Assembly (NCBI RefSeq): GCF_014205275.1
Contig: NZ_JACHND010000001.1
Coordinates: 5,208,001 to 5,272,000, forward strand
Direction of reading: 5' to 3'
Source: Sphaerisporangium siamense
GTDB taxonomy: Bacteria > Actinomycetota > Actinomycetes > Streptosporangiales > Streptosporangiaceae
Length of the DNA: 64,000 nt
Both the position numbers and the translations under genes were made by a program. The notes below the pieces were generated by a model that did not search any database, was not told the DNA's origin, and was given only the letters and a program-made list of their open reading frames with translations. Each line of letters starts with the position of its first letter. The first letter of the stretch is position 1. Below, one piece after another: positions 48,933-57,700 of the stretch.

Positions 48933-49936
48933 CCCGCCTCCCTGCCCTGACGGTCGGCGGACATCTGTTGCCCGAGCCACAGCATGGGCTCGATCACGTT
49001 GATGGGGTGGGCCGGGCCGCGGATCTTGAACGCGCCGGCGGGCTCGCCGCGGCCGGAGGGGGCGGGGGCGGGCGGCGTGGCGTCGGGCAGCCGGTTCTGG
49101 AAGTCGTCCGGGTCGAACCGTCCCGTGGCCGGGTTCAGGTAGAACCCGATGGAGGAGGTCACGAAGAACCGGATATGGTCCTTCCAGAAATACTTTTTCA
49201 GCGTGGGCACGACCATCTTGGCGTACCCGCTGGAGGAGACGCCGCACAATTCCTGGAACAGCTCCTCGGCGTTGTCGCTGTCGATGTGCGGAAAACCGTA
49301 GGGGTCCTCCGGGTTCGGCGTCAGCAGTCCGTTCTCCTGAGCCGTCATGAAGACGCGCGGCTCGTCGAATTTGGTGACGCAAACTGCTAAATAGTGGGGC
49401 AAAGTATCACCGGCGAATCGGTTCTTCGAGATCATCCGCCCGGCGAGGTCGGTGAGCACGGTGTGCAGGTAGGTGAACGCGTCGCCCTTCCTGTGCTCGC
49501 GCGTCGGGTCGAAAAGGTAGACGATGCCCCGGCTTCTCTCCAGGTTCTCCAGCAGCGGCTCCCTCTCGGCCCCCGAACCGGCGCGGTCGGCGCCGAAGAA
49601 CCCGCCCGGGGCGTCCAGCACCTCCAGCCCGATCCGCTCCGGGCGCGCCCTGCGGAACAGCCCCTTGGGCTGCTTGTCGGGCTGCCTGCTGAAGAACCAC
49701 TTGTAGTGGCGGAGCGTGACGGTCGCGGGCGGGAACCTCTGCTCCTGGAACGACTTGGTCATGTCGGTGAGGAAGTCCCGCGAGTCGGGATCGTCGGTGA
49801 AGATCCGCCACGGGCTCTCGTTGAGGATGAGGGCGATGTTGAGCGCGGCGAGGAAGGTCGTCTTGCCGCAGCCGGGCGCCCCCCAGATCGCGATGTTGTG
49901 CTCCGGCGGGGCGGCGCCGCGTCGCTGGTTGGCCAT
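48929..49936 (-). CDS. TRAFAC-clade GTPase (GAP1-associated, DO-GTPase-like)
   Basis: The 335-residue P-loop protein has G1/Walker A GAPGCGKTTF (residues 19-28), a G3-like LEVLDAPGG (DxxG) and G4 TKFDEP, where TKxD replaces NKxD. SRGIVYLFDPT lies between G3 and G4. About 60 C-terminal residues are Pro-rich, followed by INVIEPMLWLGQQM. It begins MANQRRGAAPPEHNIAIWG; ATG 49936 has GAGG six to seven bases upstream, better than GTG 49948. The pattern fits the double-GTPase/TRAFAC proteins that accompany GAP1-related genes in actinobacterial conflict or signalling systems (recalled, not verified). It overlaps paralogue A by 4 bp. Confidence 0.82.
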   Translation of the reverse strand: MANQRRGAAPPEHNIAIWGAPGCGKTTFLAALNIALILNESPWRIFTDDPDSRDFLTDMTKSFQEQRFPPATVTLRHYKWFFSRQPDKQPKGLFRRARPERIGLEVLDAPGGFFGADRAGSGAEREPLLENLERSRGIVYLFDPTREHRKGDAFTYLHTVLTDLAGRMISKNRFAGDTLPHYLAVCVTKFDEPRVFMTAQENGLLTPNPEDPYGFPHIDSDNAEELFQELCGVSSSGYAKMVVPTLKKYFWKDHIRFFVTSSIGFYLNPATGRFDPDDFQNRLPDATPPAPAPSGRGEPAGAFKIRGPAHPINVIEPMLWLGQQMSADRQGREAG

Positions 49937-49972
49937 GCTGAACCTCACTATGGTGGGCGGCTTGCCGGCGGG

Positions 49973-51394
49973 CTACACCGCGATGAACGGGAAGGGGACG
50001 GGCTGGACCGCCGGCACGGCCAGGCCGAGCCGGGCGCAGACCTCCTCGGCGTCGGCCGTGGCGAGTTCGGCGGGCGCGCCGCCCCCGAGGCGCGACCAGG
50101 CGCGGTGCGCCCGCTCGGCGGGCAGGTCGCAGACGGCGGCGAACGTCATGGCGTGGTCGCGCTCCAGGGCGGCGAGCAGCGACTCCCAGTCGTGCTTGTC
50201 CCCGCACGGGATGATCTCGGAGAGGTCCGTCCTCGGCGGGTGGGGCGGACGGTCCCCGACGGTGAGCAGCGCCGCCGGCGCCCGTCCGGCGGCCTTGACC
50301 AGCCTGCCCGCCTCGACCAGCATGTCCTCGATCCGCGCCGCGTAGGGGTAGCCGCGGGCCATGGCCTCGCGCATGCCCGGCAGCCGCCGTTCCTCCAGCC
50401 TGTGCAGCGCCTCCTGGGCCTCTTCCGGGGAGACCCGCGCGCACTCGGTCCTGGCCGGCTGCTCGGGGTCGCCCCGGTGCACGGCGTGCGAGCCGTAGGT
50501 GATGAGGGACACCCGAAGCCAGTCCTCCGGGCCGTCCGCCAGCATGCCGAGGAACCCGGCGACCCACTGCACGCGCGACAGCACGCGCTCGTAGGGACCG
50601 CTCAGCTGGACCGCGCAGATCAGGTGCGCCGGGTCGGCGAAGCGGTCCAGCCGGGACGGGACCGCGGCCACCAGCTCCTCCCAGGGGACCTCGCACCGCT
50701 CGGCGGCGTCCGGCAGGCCGTGGAAGCGCACCTTCCCGGGGCGTTCCAGCTCGGCGAGCAGCGTGTACGGCCCGGGCGCGAGCTTGGCCGCGTGCGCCGA
50801 GACCAGCCGGGGACGGCGGTGGTCCTCCCACGCCGTGACCGCGAAGACCGTGCCGCGGTCGTCGCTCGGCTCGCACCGCACGGTCAGCTCGACGTGGTCG
50901 CCCGAGCGCGCCTCGCGGCCGAACAGAGGGTGGCCCGCGAAATGGAGCGTTCCCTCCTGCGGGTGCCGCCGGAGCACGACCAGGTCGTACGGCTGGGTGA
51001 GGGGCTCGTCGCTGATGGCCCGGCGCAGCGCGTCCCCGGCGCGCGTGCCCGGTTCGGTGAAGACGCGGGCGCCGGGGCGCGCCGCGCGCAGCACCTCCGT
51101 CGCCTGGGCCACTCGCGGGTCGGCGGGGGAGGCGCACTGGAGGATCATCGTGGTGTCGCCGGGGAGCGGCCGGGGCAGGTCCGCCGCCAGCCGGGCGGCC
51201 GCGACGACGTCCCCGTCGCGCGGCGCGAGCGGCTCGACCAGGCCGCGCGGGGTGCCGGTGCCGTCCCGGTGGACGTCGAAGACGGTGACGCCCCCGGCGG
51301 TGACCTCGAAGACGATGAGATGCCGGGAGCCGGACAGTTCCATGACGGCGGTCGCGAGGGCTGTGCCGAGGATTTCAAGACCTGACGTGGTCAA
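49973..51394 (-). CDS. Uncharacterised protein of the GTPase cluster, possible degenerate vWA fold
   Basis: I do not recognise this 473-residue protein by family. TTG 51394 has GGGGAG six bases upstream. Residues 1-150 alternate beta strands and acidic loops. Residues about 160-260 look like a beta-sandwich (HVELTVRCEPSDDRGTVFAVTA; PGPYTLLAELERPGKVRF). From about residue 265 the order strand (LICAVQLSGPY), helix (ERVLSRVQWVAGFLGMLA), strand (LRVSLITYGSH), helix, strand (PAALLTVGD) resembles a von Willebrand factor A fold. The metal-site motif DxSxS is replaced by QLSGP. vWA-like proteins are frequent partners of GAP1/GTPase systems. It is the first gene of the minus-strand operon. Confidence 0.6.
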   Translation of the reverse strand: MTTSGLEILGTALATAVMELSGSRHLIVFEVTAGGVTVFDVHRDGTGTPRGLVEPLAPRDGDVVAAARLAADLPRPLPGDTTMILQCASPADPRVAQATEVLRAARPGARVFTEPGTRAGDALRRAISDEPLTQPYDLVVLRRHPQEGTLHFAGHPLFGREARSGDHVELTVRCEPSDDRGTVFAVTAWEDHRRPRLVSAHAAKLAPGPYTLLAELERPGKVRFHGLPDAAERCEVPWEELVAAVPSRLDRFADPAHLICAVQLSGPYERVLSRVQWVAGFLGMLADGPEDWLRVSLITYGSHAVHRGDPEQPARTECARVSPEEAQEALHRLEERRLPGMREAMARGYPYAARIEDMLVEAGRLVKAAGRAPAALLTVGDRPPHPPRTDLSEIIPCGDKHDWESLLAALERDHAMTFAAVCDLPAERAHRAWSRLGGGAPAELATADAEEVCARLGLAVPAVQPVPFPFIAV

Positions 51395-51636
51395 ATACTG
51401 CTCCCCTGGGTCTTAGCAACAAAACGACCATAGGTCCCCATATTGGACGTTTGCCCCCGAGTTGGAGCTCCGGCTATGTGTGCGGCCTCTTAACGGCGAC
51501 CACCCATCGCGTGGTCTTCTGATCAAAATATTCCGGCACATGTATAGCTTAAGCCCACTACAAGGTGATGGTGTTGCCCTGTATCCGATTTAAGATGTAG
51601 CCAGCCCCAGTCGCCGCGTGATAGCGGGGAGAATAG
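51395..51636. promoter_or_regulatory. Divergent control region of the GTPase/kinase cluster
   Basis: These 242 bp separate the two divergent operons and are much more AT-rich than the genes (for example ATCAAAATATTCC, ATGTATAGCTTAAG, GATTTAAGATGTAG). There is a small inverted pair ACCAC/GTGGT (51500-51516). No clean -35/-10 pair was found on either strand. GGGGAGA at 51625-51631 is the ribosome binding site of the plus-strand operon. No credible gene is present. Confidence 0.5.
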
Positions 51637-53040
51637 ATGAGAAAGTTCCTAATTGTCCTATCCGGCGCCCGGCCGGAGATCCTCGAACAGTGCCCCACCG
51701 ATCGCGGCAAGTTCGAGGGCATCGGCGGAGCGGTGCTCACCACCGCCGTGCTGGCCACCATCTCCATGTCCTTCGCCCTGGGCAGCGCCCTCGGCCTGAG
51801 CTTCTTCATCGCCGTCCCCGCCGGCATCCTCTGGGGCCTCGCGATCCTGAGCCTCGACCGGTGGCTCGTCGGCTCCATCCCCGCCGAGGGCCGGCGCCGG
51901 TGGCGGCTCGCCGTCCCCCGCGTCCTCATGGCCGTACTGCTCGGCGTGGTCATCTCCACCCCGCTGGTCCTGCAGATCTTCAAGACCGAGATCGACGCGC
52001 AGATCGTCGAGATCAGGCAGGAACGTGCCAACTCCTTCACCACCGAGCGGATGAAGGGCGACGCCGGCAAGGAGCTGCTCCGGCTGCGCGCCGCCGTGGC
52101 CGTGCAGGAGGACATCGTCGCCTCCCGCGGCGAGAAGGCGCAGGACCCGCGCAACGACCCGCGGTTCAAGGCGCTCACCGCCGAGCGCGACGCCCAGCAG
52201 AAGCAGGCCACCAAGCACTACGACCAGCTGCAGTGCCAGCTCTACGGCGGGCAGGGATGCCCCCGCAAGGGCGACGGCGAGCTCGCCCAGGCGAGCAGGG
52301 ACGCCATGAACAAGGCCAAGAAGCGCGTCGAGGAGCTCAACAAGCAGATCGACGCCCGCAAGAAGGAGCTCACCGCCTCCGACAAGCAGGCCCGGGCCAC
52401 GCGGCTGGAGTCGGCCACCGAGCAGCTGAAGGAACTGCGCCCCCAGCTCGCCGCGGCCGAGGAGCAGCAGCGGACGCTGCAGAGGTCCTTCAACGAGGAG
52501 AACGAGAGCCTCAACGGCCTGCTCATCCGGCTGCGGGCCCTCAACGAGGTCTCCGGCAAGGACGTCACCCTCAACGCCGCCCGCACCCTGCTCTTCCTGC
52601 TCTTCCTGCTCATCGAGTGCCTGCCGGTGGCCGTCAAGCTCATGCAGAAGCCGGGCAACTACGAGAAGTTGTTCGAGATGGAGGCCCGCAAGGAGCTGAT
52701 GGAGGCCCGGACGGGAATGCGCCGCGCCACCCGGTCCGCGCCGGACGGAGCGGAAGGGGCGCCGGGCCGCCGCACCACCCGGCAGATCTGGGACGCCGAG
52801 TCCGCGCTCGACCAGCCTCCGCCGGACGCCACCGTCGTGGGCCCGCCCACCGTCCTGGACGAGCCGGTGGAGCACGGGCCCGGCCCGATACCGGAGCCGC
52901 TCAGCATGACCCACGAGTTCGGCGGCATGGAGGACGAGGCCCTGCGCGGCATGGCGGACACGCGGGCGCCGGCCGTCTCCAACGCCGCGCGGCCCGAGCG
53001 CGCCCGCGCCCGCAACCTGTTCCCGGACGACGATGACTGA
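51637..53040 (+). CDS. DUF4407 membrane protein with cytoplasmic/external coiled coil
   Basis: The 467-residue protein begins MRKFLIVLSGARPEILEQCPTDRGKFEGIGG, the DUF4407 start. Three N-terminal membrane helices lie at about residues 32-50, 54-72 and 88-110, then a long coiled coil (about residues 115-300, rich in Glu, Lys, Gln and Arg with two Cys near residues 193 and 200). A fourth TM helix (LLFLLFLLIECLPVAVKLM) and an acidic Pro-rich tail follow. The topology leaves a coiled-coil loop on one side of the membrane, similar to mechanosensor or scaffold proteins. The role is unknown. Its stop overlaps the kinase start by 8 bp, so the two are made together and the tail is a candidate kinase substrate. 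Confidence 0.85.
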   Translation: MRKFLIVLSGARPEILEQCPTDRGKFEGIGGAVLTTAVLATISMSFALGSALGLSFFIAVPAGILWGLAILSLDRWLVGSIPAEGRRRWRLAVPRVLMAVLLGVVISTPLVLQIFKTEIDAQIVEIRQERANSFTTERMKGDAGKELLRLRAAVAVQEDIVASRGEKAQDPRNDPRFKALTAERDAQQKQATKHYDQLQCQLYGGQGCPRKGDGELAQASRDAMNKAKKRVEELNKQIDARKKELTASDKQARATRLESATEQLKELRPQLAAAEEQQRTLQRSFNEENESLNGLLIRLRALNEVSGKDVTLNAARTLLFLLFLLIECLPVAVKLMQKPGNYEKLFEMEARKELMEARTGMRRATRSAPDGAEGAPGRRTTRQIWDAESALDQPPPDATVVGPPTVLDEPVEHGPGPIPEPLSMTHEFGGMEDEALRGMADTRAPAVSNAARPERARARNLFPDDDD

Positions 53041-54691
53041 CCGCCCGGCGCCGCCCGCGTCCGCCCGGCTGCTGAGGAACCGCTACCGGCTCCTCCTGCG
53101 GCTCGGCAGCGGCGGCATGGGCGACGTCTGGCTGGCCGCCGACCAGGTCCTCGGCCGCCAGGTCGCGATCAAGGAACTGGTCGTCGCCGACGACGGCGAG
53201 TCGCTGTCCGTGCGGCGCGAGCGCGCGCTGCGCGAGGCGCGCGCCGCCGCGGGCGTCGAACACCCCAACGTCGTCGAGATCTACGACGTGTTCGAGGAGC
53301 GGGGCCGCCCCTGGATCGTCATGGCCTACGTCAGGGGCCGCTCACTGCGCGCCCTGATGGACGAGGGCAAGGTGGAGGAGCGCGACCTCGCCAAGATCGG
53401 CGTCCGCGTCCTCGGCGCCCTGAACGCGGCGCACCGGGCCGACGTCCTGCACCGCGACGTCAAGCCCGCCAACATCCTGATCAGTGAGGCGGGCCGCGTC
53501 GTCCTGGTGGACTTCGGCATCGCCCACATGTCCGGCCAGAGCACGCTCACCTCCCGCAACGGGTTCATCGGCACCGTGGACTTCATGGCGCCCGAGCGCA
53601 TCAGAGGCCACGCCCTCGGCCCCGCCTCCGACATGTGGTCCCTCGGCGTCACCTTCTACTGGGCCCTTGAGGGGTATTCGCCGTTCGGCCGCGGCGACGC
53701 GCTGCTCACGATGCGCGCCATCCTCGACGAGGACCCGCCGAAGCCGGTGCGCCCCGGCCCCCTGGCCGACGCGGTGGCGCGCCTGCTCGACAAGGACCCT
53801 GGGCGCCGGATGACCGGGCACGAGCTCAACCTGGTCCTGCGCTCGGTCATCGGCGGCGCCGCTCGTTCGCGTCCCAGGCCCGGCGGCCCCGCCGTTCCCC
53901 CCGCGGGGCACGCGGCCGCCCGCCCGTCGTCCCCGCCCCCGAGCACTCCGCCCGCCTCCGGCCCGCCGCCCTCCGGTCCGCCGCCCTCTGGACCTCCCTC
54001 CGCCTCGGAACCCTCGCCTTCCGACCCTCCGTCCGGGCGCCCGGCGGCGCCGTCGCCCGCGCGTCCGGTCACCCCGCCGGTGGCACGGCAGCGGCCGAGC
54101 TCGCCCGCGCCGGCGGCACCCCCTGTCGCCTCCGGGGCCGCCGCCCGCTACGCGGCCATGGCGCCGGAGACCGCGGGCGGGCTGCTGGCCGAGGCCGAGC
54201 CGCGGTTCGCCGCCGGCGTCCTGCTCGCCCTGCCCGGCGCCAAGGCCGCCGCCGTGCTCGGGGCCGTCCCGCCCAAGGCCACCGCCGGCATGCTCACCGC
54301 CATGGCGCACAGCCCCCGCGAGGCCGCCGCAGTGCTGCGGCTGCTGGCGCCCGCCCACGCCGGGCGCGCCGTCGACTACCTGGACAGGTCCGCCGCCGCG
54401 GCTCTGACGGGCCGCCTGCGGCCGGGCGAGGCCGCGCGGATCCTCGCGCACGCCGGCCCCAAGACCGGGGCGGCCGTGCTGGACGCGCTGGCCGTGAACT
54501 CCGTCCTGATCTCGCTGGTCGAGGCGATGGCGGAACGGTCGGCGCGGCGGGCCGGCCGCGTGCTCGCCTACGTGCCGCCCGCCAAGGTCGCCACGCTGCT
54601 GACCTCCCTGCCGGACGAGCTGTCCCGGACGCTGCTCGACGCCCTGGACCCCTCGGCCCGCGAGCGGGTGCGACGCCACCTGGGACGCTAG
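53033..54691 (+). CDS. Ser/Thr protein kinase fused to an MgtE-N/FliG-like helical-repeat domain
   Basis: The 552-residue protein starts with a PknB-type kinase domain (residues 17-280): glycine loop LGSGGMGDVW, catalytic Lys47 (VAIKEL), HRDVKPAN with His140, DFG in LVDFGIAHM and the activation segment to GTVDFMAPE. Residues about 280-375 are a Pro/Ser linker. From about 375 to the end are short repeated helices (YAAMAPETAGGLLAEAEP, VLLALPGAKAAAVLGAVPP, ILAHAGPKTGAAVLDAL, LAYVPPAKVATLLTSLP) resembling the MgtE cytoplasmic N domain or FliG superhelix. Unlike typical PknB it has no TM helix or PASTA repeats. Membrane recruitment probably relies on the co-translated DUF4407 protein. Confidence 0.88.
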   Translation: MTDRPAPPASARLLRNRYRLLLRLGSGGMGDVWLAADQVLGRQVAIKELVVADDGESLSVRRERALREARAAAGVEHPNVVEIYDVFEERGRPWIVMAYVRGRSLRALMDEGKVEERDLAKIGVRVLGALNAAHRADVLHRDVKPANILISEAGRVVLVDFGIAHMSGQSTLTSRNGFIGTVDFMAPERIRGHALGPASDMWSLGVTFYWALEGYSPFGRGDALLTMRAILDEDPPKPVRPGPLADAVARLLDKDPGRRMTGHELNLVLRSVIGGAARSRPRPGGPAVPPAGHAAARPSSPPPSTPPASGPPPSGPPPSGPPSASEPSPSDPPSGRPAAPSPARPVTPPVARQRPSSPAPAAPPVASGAAARYAAMAPETAGGLLAEAEPRFAAGVLLALPGAKAAAVLGAVPPKATAGMLTAMAHSPREAAAVLRLLAPAHAGRAVDYLDRSAAAALTGRLRPGEAARILAHAGPKTGAAVLDALAVNSVLISLVEAMAERSARRAGRVLAYVPPAKVATLLTSLPDELSRTLLDALDPSARERVRRHLGR

Positions 54692-54711
54692 CCGCCTAGG
54701 CCGGGGGCGGG

Positions 54712-54750
54712 TGACAGCCGCCTGACAGTCGCATGACAGCCCCGTCATGA
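54712..54750 (+). promoter_or_regulatory. TGACAG direct repeats phased at 11 bp (putative OmpR-family operator)
   Basis: TGACAG occurs at 54712-54717, 54723-54728 and 54734-54739, exactly 11 bp apart, with an imperfect fourth unit TCATGA at 54745-54750. One-helical-turn spacing of identical half-sites is the signature of OmpR/PhoB-family response-regulator binding. It lies in the 97-bp gap before the extracellular multicopper oxidase operon. Confidence 0.65.
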
Positions 54751-54788
54751 AGCGTGGCCGTCCGGCGGGCCGCTCCGATGATCCGAGC

Positions 54789-57700
54789 ATGAGGAGAGCT
54801 CGAGCAACGCGCCGCCGTGGGCCGGTCCTGTGGGCCGCGATCACCGCCCTGGTCATGGCGATGGCGCCCGTGCTCGGGGTGACGCCGCCCGCCGGGGCCC
54901 AGGCGGGCTCGATCACCATCGAGGCGCGCGACCTCGCCACGGGCGCGGCCCTGCCGGCGTTCCAGTACCTGGTCAACCTGGACAACTCACGCCTGCCGGC
55001 CGACCCCGACCCGGCCCTTCGCACCGGCGTCGCCGCCACCGAGAGCAACAGCCCCATCGTCGCCAAGGGCGACCAGAGCAGGCCCGCCGTCGACCTGCCC
55101 GACGGCCGCTACCTGATCTCGGTCCGGGCCGCCGGCCACAAGATGTGGGGCCGGCACATCACCCTGCCGCGCGACGCGGGGACGGTCCGCGTCGATCTGT
55201 CGGAGGCGAGCGAGGCCCACCCCCTGCCCCTCGGCAAGATCCGCGTCTTCGTCTTCGACGACTCCCGGTGGACCAACGGCGCCCCGGACACCGGCGAGGC
55301 CGGGCTCGCAGGCTTCCAGGTCACCCTGCGGGAGCAGACCGACTCCCAGGTCTCGGTCGACTACCACAACGAGCCGCTGTGCGGCGGCGACTGCCGCACC
55401 TCCTCCGACGGGTTCGTCCAGATCGACGACCTCGGCCCCGCCACCTACTTCATCTACGTGACGCCCCCCGACCACTGCGGCCGCGACGGTTCCGGCACCT
55501 GGACCCAGACCACCACCATCGACGGCGGCGTGGGACTCCAGGCCGGCGTCGAGGAGGGCAGCGACGGCACCGGCGCCCCCGGCGAGGCCCTGTGGGAGCC
55601 GCCGGACCGCCGCACCGGCTACTGGTTCGGCTTCGTCTGCACGGCGACCGACTTCCCCGCGCCCGGCACCGGCTCCATCAGCGGCACCGCCAAGAACTGG
55701 AAGGCGTGGCCGCCCTTCGAGGTGCTGTCCACCGCCGAACCGGTCGAGAACCCGTACGTGGCCCTGACCAGCAGCGCCAACGACACCACCGTCTACGTCG
55801 GCCGCGGCGACGCCGACGGCGGGTTCCGCGTCCCGCGCGTGCCGCCCGGCTCCTACATCCTGTCGATCTGGGACGAGCAGCTCAGCTACATCATCCGCTT
55901 CCTCCCCGTCGACGTCCCCGCCGGGCGCAACGTGGACCTCGGCGACGTGGGCGTGTCCCGCTGGTTCGGCTGGCTGTCCGGCCACGTCTACCAGGACACC
56001 GGCGTCGCCAGGAACGGCGCCGCGCTGCCCGCGGGCAGCAAGGGCAACGGCGTCCGCGACTGCGCCGACCTCGGCGACGAGGACACCTGCGAGCCCGCCG
56101 TCCCGAACACCGACGTCGACCAGCGCTGGCGCGACGGCTCCATCAAGGACGCCACCTTCACCGACGCGCAGGGCCGCTACGAGTACACCAACGCCGAGGG
56201 CGGCCCGCTCGGCAAGTGGTTCATCGGCGAGACCGGCTTCTCCCGCTTCGGCACCACGGGGGCGTCCGTCCACAGCGAGTACGACCGCACCCGCGCCACC
56301 CCCGTGCCGACCGACGCCGGCGGCGGCCTGCTGACCAACCAGCTCGTCATCGAGGGCCACCACAGCGAGGTCGACTGGGGCAAGTACCAGTACGCCGACG
56401 ACGAGCCCGGCCAGATCGTCGGCATCACCTACTTCGCCACCACCCGCAACGAGTTCGACGCCCGCATGCAGGTCCACGAGGACTACGAGCCCGCCATCCC
56501 CGGCGTCACCGTGCGGCTGGAGGGCCCCGGCCCCGACGGCGTGCCCGGCACCGCCGACGACCCCGTGCTCAACGAGTACGTCACCGACCACTGGCGACCC
56601 TCCGAGGACTGCGACGTCCTCGACAAGGACGGCAAGGACATCGGGGTCCAGCTCCACCCGCTGATCGGCCCCAGGTGCGTGGAGGTCCCCGCCACCGGCA
56701 ACGAGACCAAGGACGCGGCCTTCGACGGCGGCTACGCCTTCTCCGACTACTGCCCGCCCGCCACCGGCGGCTTCGGCCACTTCGACGACGAGGGCGACAC
56801 CGTCTGCCGCGACGGCAGCGCGCCCGTCCCGCTCGTGGCCGGCACCTACATCACCCACGCCGTCATGCCGGCCGGCGGGAACGACGACCGGCCGTGCAAC
56901 CCGGCGGGGGAGAAGTACGTCAGCGGCCCCGGCGGCGCCGGCTGCCTGTACCGCCCGGTGCGCGAGGAGGACGTCAACGTCGACCTCGGCGCCCAGTTCA
57001 CCCCGGCCATCCCGCCGCCCGCCTGCGCCGGCGACCCGCACGTCATCGACCAGTCGACGCTGACCCCGCGCAGCCCCTACTACGGCGTCACCCCCAGCCC
57101 CTCCCGGCCGCTGTGCGACAAGCGGCTGGTCGTGCTGCGGAACAAGCAGAACGCCAACGCCGACTTCTTCCTGATGACCGCGTTCAAGAACGGCCCGGAC
57201 GTCGCCGAGCCGGGCCGCATCGTCGGCCTGGTCTCCGACGACATCTACTTCGACCGCGACGCCAAGTCCATCTGGTACGGCGAGCCGCGGCCCATCGGCA
57301 AGATCCCCATCGGGATCCGCGACTACAACCGGCGCCTGATCACCACGGTCACCACCAGCGAGAACGGCGCCTACGAGGCCCTGCTGCCCTCCACCGAGAC
57401 CTACAACTGCCCCATCCCCCAGGGACCGTGCCCGGGCATGTACGTCGTGGTCGTCAACGACCCCGGCGACAAGGCGCACCCGAATCCCACCTTCAACCCC
57501 GACTATCTGACGGCGAGCTTCGCCTGGGACGTGTGGCCCGGCCAGACCGACCAGCTCGACACGCCCCTCGACCCGATCTCCGGCACCGCCTGCGAGCTCC
57601 CCGTCAACACCCCCGAACTGCTCCAGGTGTCCAAGCCGTACGTCACCGCGGGCGATCCGGCCGAGGCCCGCCAGATCACCATCCAGGGCGACTTCTTCGG

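Noticed and set aside
45477-48950. A 1,157-codon plus-strand frame opposite the GAP1-like genes
   Set aside because: It is Arg/Gly/Gln/His-rich shadow coding, while the minus-strand frames have ribosome binding sites, overlaps and mutual homology.
51640-52660. Phage or transposon origin for the GTPase/kinase module
   Set aside because: No integrase, transposase, att-like repeat or tRNA boundary was found near 41866-54691.
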